Origin: Salinibacterium sp. SWN248
GTDB lineage: Bacteria > Actinomycetota > Actinomycetes > Actinomycetales > Microbacteriaceae
Assembly: GCF_015864575.1 (NCBI RefSeq)
Contig: NZ_JADYWW010000001.1
Coordinates: 1,511,719 to 1,575,718, forward strand
Reading direction: 5' to 3'
DNA length: 64,000 nucleotides
The notes under the pieces: model-generated
Told to the model about the DNA's origin: nothing
The model's input: the letters and a program-made list of their open reading frames with translations, nothing else
Database searches by the model: none
Program-made: the position numbers and the translations under genes
Shown: piece after piece, positions 10,346 to 19,039 of the stretch
Position numbering within the stretch: position 1 is the stretch's first letter
Layout of the letters: every line of letters begins with the position of its first letter

Positions 10346-11154
10346 GCCGCGTAGCAAAAACTCACAAAGATGCCGTCGAGTTTCGCCCGCTGGACTGGAC
10401 GGGCATCCACCCTCCGGTGATGCCGAAGGGCTCTGTTCCCGAGCACATTGCGATCGTGATGGATGGCAATGGTCGCTGGGCGAATGCTCGCGGGCTGACG
10501 CGGGTGGAAGGCCACAAGGCGGGCGAGGCGAGCCTGCTCGATGTGGTGGCTGGTGCCATCCAGATCGGTGTCAAACATGTCAGCGTGTATGCCTTCTCGA
10601 CCGAAAACTGGAGTCGCTCGCCCGAAGAAGTACGCTTTCTCATGGGCTTCAACCGCGATGTGCTGCACCGTCGCCGAGATCAGCTCAACGAGTGGGGCGT
10701 ACGCGTGCGGTGGGCCGGGCGACGCCCGCGCCTGTGGACCTCGGTAATCAAAGAGCTGCAGTTTGCCGAGAAGCTCACGGAAAAGAACAGCACTCTGACG
10801 CTCACTATGTGCGTCAACTATGGCGGCCGTAACGAGATCGCGGATGCCGTGCGTTCGATTGCTGATGACGTTGCGGCGGGAAAATTGAAGCCGTCCGCCG
10901 TCTCAGAGAAGCTCATCCAGAAGCGTCTGTATCAGCCTCAATTGCCTGACGTCGACCTGTTTGTGCGGTCGTCGGGGGAGCAGCGGATGAGTAACTTCAT
11001 GCCCTGGCAGAGCGCGTATGCCGAGATGGTCTTCTTGGATACGCTGTGGCCAGATTTCACGCGCGAAGATTTGTGGCGTGCAATCGAGATTTACGCTGGC
11101 CGCTCGCGCCGCTTCGGTGGCGCAGTCGATGCGCCGACGGGTGAGGCTAGCTAA
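10342..11154 (+). CDS. uppS: Isoprenyl transferase (undecaprenyl/decaprenyl diphosphate synthase)
   Basis: cis-Prenyltransferase that makes the lipid carrier for peptidoglycan and other envelope glycans. [13 protein letters not shown] (around residue 36) is the catalytic Asp loop, [13 protein letters not shown] is the second conserved region, and [20 protein letters not shown] the C-terminal one (RSSGEQRLSNF is usual). 270 aa. ATG overlaps recO by 4 bases, so recO-uppS form a coupled pair. Product chain length (C50 or C55) cannot be read from sequence. Confidence 0.95.
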   Translation: MSRVAKTHKDAVEFRPLDWTGIHPPVMPKGSVPEHIAIVMDGNGRWANARGLTRVEGHKAGEASLLDVVAGAIQIGVKHVSVYAFSTENWSRSPEEVRFLMGFNRDVLHRRRDQLNEWGVRVRWAGRRPRLWTSVIKELQFAEKLTEKNSTLTLTMCVNYGGRNEIADAVRSIADDVAAGKLKPSAVSEKLIQKRLYQPQLPDVDLFVRSSGEQRMSNFMPWQSAYAEMVFLDTLWPDFTREDLWRAIEIYAGRSRRFGGAVDAPTGEAS

Positions 11155-11223
11155 CACCACTGCGTATTTCACGGCACTTCTCCCTGCGATCTCTTCGGGG
11201 GAGCTGAACCGTTGGTGAGCGCT

Positions 11224-11263
11224 AGTCACCCCTTTTGGTCAGGGTGACTTTAAGGTGTATTCT
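11224..11263 (+). promoter_or_regulatory. Promoter and candidate operator of the nrtR-nad operon
   Basis: TTGGTC (11235-11240) and TATTCT (11258-11263) with a 17-bp spacer make a good sigma-70-type promoter. A perfect 8-bp inverted repeat, AGTCACCC (11224-11231) and GGGTGACT (11242-11249), surrounds the -35 box. Its position suits a repressor, and the first gene is an NrtR-like regulator, so autoregulation is inferred. The actinobacterial NrtR consensus was not compared. Confidence 0.6.
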
Positions 11264-11302
11264 GTGTTCAGGTCAGCATGACTCTTACCGAAGGGAGTGG
11301 CG

Positions 11303-12019
11303 ATGCAACAGAGTGAGCAAGCAATCTCGCTCGCGGTGTCCACCGTGATTTTTGCGCTGCGCCCTATTCCCGAGTCGGGGGAGAGCGCGCTGTGGATTCC
11401 ATTGGTGCGTCGCACCCGCGAACCCTATGCCGGTCAGTGGGCGTTGCCCGGTGGTTGGGTTGACAACCACGAGAGCCTCGAAGACGCAGCCGCGCGCAAC
11501 TTGCTTGAGACAACAGCTCTCGAGCCGGCTTACCTCGAGCAGCTCTACGCCTTCGGCGATGTTGAGCGTTCGATTGGATCTCGCGCGGTGTCGATTGTCT
11601 ACTGGGCGCTCGTGCGCCAAGAAGAGGCAGACCGGGCTACCGAGGGTGAGAATGTGCGCTGGTTCCCGGCAGACAACCTGCCCGAGTTGGCGTTCGATCA
11701 CAACGTCATCGTCGACTACGCCCTCTGGCGTCTCCGCACCAAGATGGAATACTCGCGCATCGCCCGGGCCTTCCTGGGGGAGACTTTTACTCTGAGTGAA
11801 CTGCGCATTGTGCACGAGGCTGTGTTGCAAAAGCAGCTCGATCCCGCCAATTTCCGTCGTCAGATTGAGAATTCGGGTTCACTGGTTCCCACTGATCACG
11901 TTGTCTCGGGAGGGCGTCACCGGCCTCCGAGGTTGTACCGCTATGACGAGGGCGTTGAGCTCGTTGACAATGGCCCGCTCGGCCGCTTAAAGACAGGGAG
12001 CACTCGTGTCATCCATTGA
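11303..12019 (+). CDS. nrtR: NrtR-like Nudix-fold transcriptional regulator of NAD synthesis
   Basis: Nudix-domain protein with a C-terminal winged-helix-like part (from about residue 150, FTLSELRIVHEAVLQKQL), the NrtR architecture. The Nudix box reads GGWVDNHESLEDAAARNLLE: the Gly and first Glu are kept, but REUxEExG is degraded to RNLLETTA, so catalytic Glu residues are missing and hydrolysis is unlikely. The gene directly precedes nadA-nadB-nadC. In NrtR the degenerate Nudix domain senses ADP-ribose or a related metabolite. ATG 11303 (238 aa) is chosen for the AAGGGAG site; a GTG two codons upstream is possible. Confidence 0.85.
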   Translation: MQQSEQAISLAVSTVIFALRPIPESGESALWIPLVRRTREPYAGQWALPGGWVDNHESLEDAAARNLLETTALEPAYLEQLYAFGDVERSIGSRAVSIVYWALVRQEEADRATEGENVRWFPADNLPELAFDHNVIVDYALWRLRTKMEYSRIARAFLGETFTLSELRIVHEAVLQKQLDPANFRRQIENSGSLVPTDHVVSGGRHRPPRLYRYDEGVELVDNGPLGRLKTGSTRVIH

Positions 12020-13295
12020 TTCGACTATTCAGCGCATCACGAAGACGGGCGACGGGGAAACCTGTGCGCCTGAGCTAGCCGATGGTCCGTGGACCTTCGA
12101 TCTGGGTGTTCCGAGCTATGGGCCAGGGGCTTCGATGGGCGACGTCATCCCAACGGGAGCACCTCGTCAGGGCCAGTTGCCTGTCGAATATCAGAAGGCC
12201 TCCAACGAAGACCTCCACGCTCGCATCGTCGCTGCCAAAGCGACCCTCGGCGACCGTGCCGTCATCCTTGGCCACTTCTATCAGCGCGATGAAGTTGTGC
12301 AGCACGCCGACTTCCTCGGCGACTCGTTCCAACTTGCCAACGCCGCCCAAACCGTGCCCAACGCCGAAGCCATTATTTTCTGTGGCGTGCACTTTATGGC
12401 CGAAACCGCCGACATCCTCGCTCGCTCCGATCAGGCGGTCATTCTCCCGAACCTCGCTGCCGGTTGTTCGATGGCCGACATGGCCGACATCGATTCGGTT
12501 GAGGAATGCTGGGAACAGCTCACCGAGATCTATGGCACCGAGCCGGATGCCGATGGCCGCGTTCCGATCATCCCCGTGACGTACATGAACTCGTCTGCTG
12601 CGCTCAAGGGGTTCTGCGGTCGCAACGGGGGAATCGTCTGCACAAGCTCGAACGCCACTACCGTGCTGGAATGGGCGTACGAGCGCGGTCAGCGCGTGCT
12701 GTTCTTCCCCGACCAGCACCTCGGGCGCAACACGGCAAAGAAGATGGGTATTTCGACCGATCTCATGCCGATGTGGAACCCGAACAAGCCTCTCGGCGGT
12801 AACGACGCTGAGACCCTCAACGAAGCGAAGGTTGTGCTCTGGCACGGCTTCTGCAGCGTTCACAAGCGCTTCAATGTTGGTCAGATCGAGCAGGCTCGCG
12901 CTGAGCACCCCGGTGTTCGTGTGATCGTGCACCCCGAGTGCCCGATGCCCGTTGTGGATGCCGCTGACGAGGCGGGGTCGACCGACTACATCCAGAAGGC
13001 TGTTGCTGCTGCGACCGAACCGACAACGTTCGCGATCGGTACCGAGATCAACATGGTCAACCGTCTCGCTGCCGAGTACCCGCAGCACACGATTTTCTGC
13101 CTCGACCCGGTCGTGTGCCCGTGTTCGACGATGTACCGCATTCACCCTGGCTACCTCGCGTGGGTTCTTGAGGGGCTCGTTCGCGGCGAAGTGCTCAACC
13201 AGATCACTGTCGCTGACGATGTGGCAGTACCGGCTCGCGTGGCCTTGGAGCGGATGCTCGCCGCGAAGCCACCGGTAACGACGAAAGAAGCGTAA
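12006..13295 (+). CDS. nadA: Quinolinate synthase NadA
   Basis: [4Fe-4S] enzyme condensing iminoaspartate with dihydroxyacetone phosphate to quinolinate. The cluster and active-site regions are visible: IFCGVHFMAETADIL, VIVHPECPMPV and DPVVCPCSTMYRI. 429 aa, the longer NadA form common in actinobacteria. The GTG start overlaps the nrtR stop by 14 bases and has GGGAG upstream. Works with NadB, which supplies unstable iminoaspartate, and probably with the cysteine desulfurase two genes further on for its cluster. Confidence 0.97.
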   Translation: MSSIDSTIQRITKTGDGETCAPELADGPWTFDLGVPSYGPGASMGDVIPTGAPRQGQLPVEYQKASNEDLHARIVAAKATLGDRAVILGHFYQRDEVVQHADFLGDSFQLANAAQTVPNAEAIIFCGVHFMAETADILARSDQAVILPNLAAGCSMADMADIDSVEECWEQLTEIYGTEPDADGRVPIIPVTYMNSSAALKGFCGRNGGIVCTSSNATTVLEWAYERGQRVLFFPDQHLGRNTAKKMGISTDLMPMWNPNKPLGGNDAETLNEAKVVLWHGFCSVHKRFNVGQIEQARAEHPGVRVIVHPECPMPVVDAADEAGSTDYIQKAVAAATEPTTFAIGTEINMVNRLAAEYPQHTIFCLDPVVCPCSTMYRIHPGYLAWVLEGLVRGEVLNQITVADDVAVPARVALERMLAAKPPVTTKEA

Positions 13296-13297
13296 CC

Positions 13298-14863
13298 ATG
13301 GCACGGGTCATTGTTGTCGGCACAGGTATCGCCGGTCTCATCACCGCCTACCGCGCAAGTGCTCACCACGAAGTGGTCCTCGTGACCAAGTCGGAGCTCG
13401 CGGAGAGCAACACCAAGTACGCCCAGGGCGGTATTGCTGCTGTGCTGTTCCCCGATGACACCGTGGCCAGTCACGTCTCTGACACGATGATCGCTGGCGC
13501 AGGACTGTGCGAGCGGGATGCCGTGGAAGTGTTGTGCAGCGAGGGCCCGTTGCGCGTGCAAGAACTCATCTCTCTCGGAGTGGAGTTCGACCGCATTGCC
13601 AATGGTGAGCTCGCTCGGGGACACGAAGCGGCGCACTCGTCGCGGCGCGTCATCCACGCGGGCGGAGATGCAACGGGGCTTGCCATCGAAGTCGCCCTTT
13701 TGCGGGCGGTTCGAGCGTTGGCCGTCGAGACCTATGCGTACACGTTCATGCGCGATCTCGTGACGGAGACGGATGCTGACGGCACGCCGCGCGTCACCGG
13801 TATCGACGTCATTGCTCCCGACGGCAACTCGCGCGTCATTGACGGCGACATTGTCGTTCTCGCGAGTGGTGGAGCAGGCCAGCTCTACAAGCACACCACG
13901 AACCCGTTCGTCACTACAGGTGACGGTGTTGCTGCCGCCTACCGCGCTGGTGCCGCTCTCGCCGATGTCGAATTCTTCCAGTTCCACCCGACATCGCTCG
14001 CGGTGCCCGGCAACCCGCTCGTCTCCGAGGCGGTTCGCGGTGAGGGCGCAACCCTGCTCGACGAGAATGGCAAGCGCTTCATGTTCGACGTGCACCCCGA
14101 TGGCGAACTCGCCCCGCGCGATGTTGTCGCTCGCGGCATTGCTCGCGCCATGGAAAAGCAGGGCGGGCGACCGATCATGCTCGATGCCACCGCCCTCGGT
14201 TCCGAGTTTCTCGCCACACGATTCCCCGGCATCAGCGAGGTCTGCGAAGAGCACGGCTTCGATTGGGGCACAGAACCGATTCCCGTGACGCCTGCTGCGC
14301 ACTACTGGATGGGTGGCATCCGCACCGACATCGACGGCCGCACGAGCGTGCGCGGTCTCTATGCCGTGGGGGAGGCATCCTGCACCGGTGTGCACGGAGC
14401 CAACCGTCTGGCCTCCAACTCGCTGCTCGAATCGCTCGTTTTCGCCTGGCGTGCTGCGGATGCTCTCAATGAGCCCCAGCGGGCCATCGAGATTGATGCG
14501 CTCGAGCCGCAGTTCGAGATCACGGGCAAAGAGCCATTCACGCGCGATCAGTTGCGTGAACTGATGTGGAGCCACGTTGGTCTTGAGCGGGACGCTACCC
14601 GCCTCGAAGAAGCCTCCGCGATCTTGGCGAGCTGGCATTCCGAATCCAACACGGTCGAGGGCGCCGAGAACGCGAACCTGCTCGACCTCGCACGCCTCGT
14701 CGTCGTCGCGGCGCTCCGCCGTAAGGAATCGCGCGGAGCCCACGAGCGCACCGACTACCCGGAGACCCGCGAGGAGCTCGCGTTCTCCACGCGCTGGGCG
14801 GCAGTCAACGTAGCGGGCGACTTCATCCCGGCAGAAGACCAAGCAGAAACGATCAAGCGATGA
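13298..14863 (+). CDS. nadB: L-aspartate oxidase NadB
   Basis: FAD enzyme oxidising L-aspartate to iminoaspartate, first step of de novo NAD synthesis. The N-terminal FAD motif is VVGTGIAGLITAYRA. KYAQGGIAAVL, the EFFQFHPTSL segment and GLYAVGEASCTGVHGANRLA are succinate-dehydrogenase/NadB family signatures. 521 aa, full length. ATG 2 bp after nadA; the end overlaps nadC by 4 bases. A long open frame on the opposite strand (13151-14842) is a codon-bias shadow. Confidence 0.97.
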   Translation: MARVIVVGTGIAGLITAYRASAHHEVVLVTKSELAESNTKYAQGGIAAVLFPDDTVASHVSDTMIAGAGLCERDAVEVLCSEGPLRVQELISLGVEFDRIANGELARGHEAAHSSRRVIHAGGDATGLAIEVALLRAVRALAVETYAYTFMRDLVTETDADGTPRVTGIDVIAPDGNSRVIDGDIVVLASGGAGQLYKHTTNPFVTTGDGVAAAYRAGAALADVEFFQFHPTSLAVPGNPLVSEAVRGEGATLLDENGKRFMFDVHPDGELAPRDVVARGIARAMEKQGGRPIMLDATALGSEFLATRFPGISEVCEEHGFDWGTEPIPVTPAAHYWMGGIRTDIDGRTSVRGLYAVGEASCTGVHGANRLASNSLLESLVFAWRAADALNEPQRAIEIDALEPQFEITGKEPFTRDQLRELMWSHVGLERDATRLEEASAILASWHSESNTVEGAENANLLDLARLVVVAALRRKESRGAHERTDYPETREELAFSTRWAAVNVAGDFIPAEDQAETIKR

Positions 14864-15720
14864 ATCAGCAGCTCGTTGACAATGTCATCCTGATGGCCCT
14901 CGCCGAAGATGCGCCGTGGGGTGACATCACGAGCGATGCGTTCGTGCCCGAAGACGCCACCGCCACCGCTGTTCTCAATGCGCGTGAGGCGGGGGTCGCC
15001 AGTGGCCTCGATGTCTTCGCTCGCACCTTCCAGCTGGTGGATGCTCAGGCTGAGGTCACGCTGCAGGCCAGTGATGGCGACTCGTTCACCGCCGGCCAGC
15101 AACTTGCTTCGGTGTCCGGTAACGCCCGCGCCGTTTTGCGGGCGGAGCGCATCGCTCTCAACCTCAGCCAGCGGATGTCGGGAATCGCCACCCGGACCGC
15201 GGCGTACGTCGCGCAGGTGGCGGGCACGCACGCGCGGGTTGTCGATACGCGCAAGACGACTCCGGGCCTCCGGGCTCTCGAACGCCACGCTGTGCGTTCG
15301 GGTGGTGGCCACAACCACCGCTTCAGTCTCTCGGATGCTGTGATGGCCAAAGACAACCACCTGGCGGTTCTCGCTGCGGCCGGTATCGAACTTGGCGAGG
15401 CCATTCGTCTCGCTCGTGCCCGGATCGGTCACACCACTCACCTTGAGGTCGAGGTGGATCGGCTCGACCAGGTTGAGACTGTCGTCTCGGCGGGCGTCGA
15501 CACCATCATGCTCGACAACTTCTCGCTCGAAGATCTGCGTGCGGGTGTCGAGCTCGTGGCTGGCCGCGCCATCGTCGAGGCCAGCGGAGGCGTGAACCTC
15601 GATACCATTGCCGCGATTGCTGCAACCGGTGTCGATGTCATCTCGGTAGGGGCCCTCACCCACAGCGTTCGCTCGCTCGACCTCGGGCTCGACATTGCGG
15701 TGAGCGCCGCCACCTCATGA
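14860..15720 (+). CDS. nadC: Nicotinate-nucleotide pyrophosphorylase (carboxylating) NadC
   Basis: Quinolinate phosphoribosyltransferase, third step of de novo NAD synthesis, producing nicotinate mononucleotide. LAEDAPWGDITSDAF at the N-terminus, VVDTRKTTPGLRALERHAV (the phosphate/quinolinate-binding basic motif), GGGHNHRF, and EASGGVNLDTIAAIAATGVD are clear family blocks. 286 aa. ATG overlaps the nadB stop and its TGA overlaps the next ATG, so translation is coupled along the operon. Confidence 0.97.
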   Translation: MNQQLVDNVILMALAEDAPWGDITSDAFVPEDATATAVLNAREAGVASGLDVFARTFQLVDAQAEVTLQASDGDSFTAGQQLASVSGNARAVLRAERIALNLSQRMSGIATRTAAYVAQVAGTHARVVDTRKTTPGLRALERHAVRSGGGHNHRFSLSDAVMAKDNHLAVLAAAGIELGEAIRLARARIGHTTHLEVEVDRLDQVETVVSAGVDTIMLDNFSLEDLRAGVELVAGRAIVEASGGVNLDTIAAIAATGVDVISVGALTHSVRSLDLGLDIAVSAATS

Positions 15721-16871
15721 TCTTTCTCGACTCCGCCGCAACCACACCTGTGCGCCGTGAGGTGCTTGAAGCGATGTGGCCGCTGCTGACGGGAGACTTC
15801 GGCAACCCGTCCAGCCACCACGAGCTGGGGGAGTCCGCGAAGCGGGCCCTGGATGCCGCCCGCACGAGTGTTGCCGCATCACTGGGGTGCCGGGCATCCG
15901 ATGTCGTATTCACGTCGGGGGGCACGGAGTCAGACAACCTCGCCATCAAGGGCCTCGCGCTGGCCGAGCCACGCGGACGCCACATCGTCACGAGTGCGAT
16001 TGAGCATGAGGCCGTGCTGGAGTCCGTCGACTATCTCGCGCGCATTCACGGGTTCGAAGTCACGGTACTGCCGGTGGACGCTCACGGTCTTATCAACCTT
16101 GACGAGGCTCGGGATGCCCTGCGCCCCGACACCACGCTCTGCACTGTCATGTATGCCAATAACGAGATCGGTGCTGTACAGCCCATTGCAGCGCTGGCTG
16201 AACTCTGCCGCGCCCAGGGGGTGCCTCTGCACACGGATGCCGTGCAAGCTGCCGGCTGGCTCCCTCTCGACGTTGCCGGGCTGGGCGTCGCTGCCCTCAG
16301 CCTGTCCGGACACAAGCTCGGAGCGCCCAAAGGTATCGGTGTGCTGATGGTCAAGGGGCGTCGCAGTCTCGAGCCCGTGTTGCACGGGGGAGGCCAGGAG
16401 CGCGGCAAGCGCTCGGGCACCGAAAACGTCGCAGGGGCTGTTGGATTCGCTCATGCCCTCGTGCTCGCCGAGACTGACCGGGCTGAGCGTGCGGTCAGGA
16501 TCGCGCAGCTGCGGGATGACTTCGTCGCTGATGTGCTGGCGCGGGTTCCCGCTGCGATCTTTACAGGGCCAGCGTTGGCTGCCACACCCACCCGTCTCCC
16601 CAACAATGCCTCATTCTGCTTCCCCGGCACCAGTGGAGAATCCCTCCTGCTCGAGCTCGGTCGCGCTGGCATCATCTGTTCAGCCGGTTCGGCGTGTGCC
16701 GTCGGCAGCGACGATGTCTCGCACGTGCTGACCGCGATCGGCATTGACGAAGCGATCGCCCAAACGGCGGTGCGGTTTAGTCTCAGTGGGGATACGACAG
16801 CGGAACAGCTCGCCACGGTCGCCGCCGAGATCGAAACGGCCTACCGGGCGGTGCGCTCGCTCTCCGGGTAG
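15717..16871 (+). CDS. Cysteine desulfurase (NifS/IscS family) of the nad operon
   Basis: PLP enzyme that mobilises sulfur from cysteine for Fe-S assembly. The PLP lysine is in LSGHKLGAPKGIGVL, and the active-site Cys in CSAGSACAVGS near the C-terminus; the start MIFLDSAATTPVRREVLEAM is typical. 384 aa. Fusion into the nadABC operon by a 4-bp overlap suggests it feeds the NadA [4Fe-4S] cluster, as described for NadS-type desulfurases. A general role in Fe-S or tRNA thiolation cannot be excluded. Confidence 0.92.
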   Translation: MIFLDSAATTPVRREVLEAMWPLLTGDFGNPSSHHELGESAKRALDAARTSVAASLGCRASDVVFTSGGTESDNLAIKGLALAEPRGRHIVTSAIEHEAVLESVDYLARIHGFEVTVLPVDAHGLINLDEARDALRPDTTLCTVMYANNEIGAVQPIAALAELCRAQGVPLHTDAVQAAGWLPLDVAGLGVAALSLSGHKLGAPKGIGVLMVKGRRSLEPVLHGGGQERGKRSGTENVAGAVGFAHALVLAETDRAERAVRIAQLRDDFVADVLARVPAAIFTGPALAATPTRLPNNASFCFPGTSGESLLLELGRAGIICSAGSACAVGSDDVSHVLTAIGIDEAIAQTAVRFSLSGDTTAEQLATVAAEIETAYRAVRSLSG

Positions 16872-16905
16872 CGCCTCGGCAGTACCGCACGCTCCAGTTT
16901 CGTAG

Positions 16906-17856
16906 TTACTCCTGCGCCGGGTAGTCCTTCAGGCCCCAGACATCTCCACCCAACGCGGTCAACGTTGCAATAGTCGTCGCCACGCTCGGGATCCGCGTTG
17001 CCCCCGGCTGAATGACGTACTGAATGGTGCGCTCACTCGAGGGCTGCGGGGCATGGATGCTCACGCCCTCCGGCAGCGTCAGTGACGACAGCGCCAGCTG
17101 GGGGAGAAGCGCCACCCCCAGCCCGCGGGAGACAAAGCTCAGTACCGCGAGAGCGTTATCCGTCTCCAACCCAATCTCTGGGGCGAAACCCTCGATGTTG
17201 CACAGGGCAAGCAAATGACCGCGACAGAGGGCACAGCCCGCAATCCACGCGTCGTTCGCAAGATCGGCCAGGCTCACACTGTCGGCATTCGCTAGGGGAT
17301 GAGTGTCCGGAAGCACCAGTACCACCGGCTCCGTGAACAGCGGCACCGTCGTGTGGCCGCCATCACGCGACAAGTGCGGGTCGGCACGGTCCTCCGGGTA
17401 CGAGAACGTAATTGCGAGATCCGCTGAGCCGTCCCGCAACAGCTGCAGCGCCTGCGGAGGCTCAGCCTCGACATAATTCACCGTCAAATTCGGATGCTGC
17501 TGCCGCAACTGACGAATCAACCGCGGCACGAGCGTCGACGACGCGGTCGGGAAAGCTGCGATGCGCACCGTTCCGCTCGAGAGGCCGGCTAACTCTGCGA
17601 GTTCGGCGCTCGCCGCATCCACCGCATTGAGTACAGTCACGGCGTGACTGGCGAGGGCGCGGCCAGCTTCGGTGAGGCGCACCCCGCGGCCCGAGCGCAC
17701 CACAAGCGCGAGCCCGAGTCGCGACTGGGCGCGAGTGAGGTGCTGACTGAGGGCGGGCTGGCTGTAGCCGAGAACGCGGGCCGCTTCGCTGATCGTGCCG
17801 TGTTCAGAAATCGCGCGAACGATGCGCAGCGAGAGAAGGTCTGGCGTGGTGTCCAT
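16906..17856 (-). CDS. LysR family transcriptional regulator
   Basis: DNA-binding regulator with an N-terminal winged helix (LLSLRIVRAISEHGTISEAA, then GYSQPALSQHL, residues ~6-45) and a periplasmic-binding-protein-like effector domain. 316 aa from ATG 17856 (MDTTPDLLSL). The open frame extends upstream to 18126, but that part overlaps the divergent gene and lacks LysR homology. It is divergent from the aminotransferase-like gene across 81 bp, the usual LysR/target arrangement; the effector is unknown. Confidence 0.9.
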   Translation of the reverse strand: MDTTPDLLSLRIVRAISEHGTISEAARVLGYSQPALSQHLTRAQSRLGLALVVRSGRGVRLTEAGRALASHAVTVLNAVDAASAELAELAGLSSGTVRIAAFPTASSTLVPRLIRQLRQQHPNLTVNYVEAEPPQALQLLRDGSADLAITFSYPEDRADPHLSRDGGHTTVPLFTEPVVLVLPDTHPLANADSVSLADLANDAWIAGCALCRGHLLALCNIEGFAPEIGLETDNALAVLSFVSRGLGVALLPQLALSSLTLPEGVSIHAPQPSSERTIQYVIQPGATRIPSVATTIATLTALGGDVWGLKDYPAQE

Positions 17857-17937
17857 CGACCAAGCATAACTAAACGTGATCGTTGGTATCCCAATCATGC
17901 TCTTGTGGCATATATCCGGGCGCGGGAACATGGTGGC
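17857..17937. promoter_or_regulatory. Shared intergenic region of lysR and the aminotransferase gene
   Basis: An 81-bp divergent region. It contains GTTGG-TATC-CCAAT (about 17,883-17,896), an imperfect dyad resembling a LysR T-N11-A site. Function as an operator is inferred from arrangement only. Confidence 0.4.
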
Positions 17938-18984
17938 ATGACCTCTCCAGCTCTGGCCAGCGCCATCGACAGCTTCGCGAACACCCGCGGGTACCTTTCC
18001 GCTGCCACCATGGGGCTCCCCACGTGCGCCGCCGTCACCGAGATGACTGAGAAGCTCGGGCAGTGGGCTACCGCAACCTGCAACCCCATGAACTATGGCG
18101 ACATCGTCGAACGCACGCGTAGTCACTACGCGCGCCTCGTCGGCGTGGACACCAGTCGCGTCGCGATCGGATCACAAACCTCGGTCATGGCATCCCTCAT
18201 CGCCTGCTCGCTGCCGGCCGGTTCCGAAGTGCTCGTCGTCGAATCCGACTTCACGTCAATCGTGTTCCCGTTCCTGCAGCACCGCGACCTTCAGGTGCGC
18301 GCCGTGCCCCTGGCCGAACTCGCGGATGCCATCACCGATACCACCGCGCTCGTCGCGTTCTCGCTCATCCAATCCTGCAACGGCAAGGTCGCCGATGTCG
18401 CGGCGATCACCGCCGCTACCGACCGTCACGGAGCTCGCACTCTCTGCGACATCACGCAGGCCGCCGGCGTTTACCCCGTGGATGCCAGCCAATACGATGC
18501 GACCGTGTGCCACGCCTACAAGTGGTTGTGTTCGCCTCGCGGCGTCGCGTTCCTCACAATCTCCGAGGATTTCGCCGAGCACATCACGCCAGTGCAAGCC
18601 GGCTGGTACGCGGGGGAAGACGTCTGGTCGAGTGTGTACGGCACCGACATGAACCTTGCGAAAGACGCTCGCCAGTTCGACGTGTCACCCGCGTGGCAGG
18701 CTTGGGTCGGTGCCGAGCATCCCATCGCCATGTTTGCTGACCTCGATATCGCCGAAGTCTGGGAGCACTGCACCGGCCTCGCCAACTTGCTGTGCGACGA
18801 GCTCGGAATCGAACGCCAGAATCAGGCCATCGTCACGTGGCCGGATGAATCGGGCGCCGACCTCGCCAAGCTGACGGCCGCTGGCATCACCGCCTCCGGT
18901 CGCGCTGGCCGTCTTCGCGCCGCATTCCACCTCTGGAATACCGAAGAAGACGTCGCGGCGGTTATCGCTGCGCTGCGTGTCTAG
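17938..18984 (+). CDS. Aminotransferase class V-fold PLP-dependent enzyme
   Basis: PLP enzyme of fold type I, class V (kynureninase / isopenicillin-N-epimerase / desulfurase branch). SNxF-like VGSQTSV is replaced here by AIGSQTSVMASLIA. CDITQAAGVYPVDASQYDATV is the PLP-Asp region, and CHAYKWLCSPRGVAFL carries the Schiff-base Lys. 348 aa from ATG 17938; the longer upstream reading overlaps lysR. No Cys-loop typical of desulfurases is seen. The reaction is not assignable; divergent LysR suggests inducible expression. Confidence 0.82.
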   Translation: MTSPALASAIDSFANTRGYLSAATMGLPTCAAVTEMTEKLGQWATATCNPMNYGDIVERTRSHYARLVGVDTSRVAIGSQTSVMASLIACSLPAGSEVLVVESDFTSIVFPFLQHRDLQVRAVPLAELADAITDTTALVAFSLIQSCNGKVADVAAITAATDRHGARTLCDITQAAGVYPVDASQYDATVCHAYKWLCSPRGVAFLTISEDFAEHITPVQAGWYAGEDVWSSVYGTDMNLAKDARQFDVSPAWQAWVGAEHPIAMFADLDIAEVWEHCTGLANLLCDELGIERQNQAIVTWPDESGADLAKLTAAGITASGRAGRLRAAFHLWNTEEDVAAVIAALRV

Positions 18985-19039
18985 CTAAACTGGATGTCCG
19001 CCGACCGTGCATCCAGCTCGGCAGACTATTGGAGTTTCT

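Noticed and set aside
13151-14842. 563-codon open frame on the minus strand opposite nadB
   Set aside because: It is fully antisense to a clear nadB with all FAD and active-site motifs; such frames arise from GC-biased third positions.
16906-18126. 406-aa version of the LysR regulator
   Set aside because: The extra 90 N-terminal residues overlap the divergent gene and precede the standard LysR start MDTTPDLLSL.
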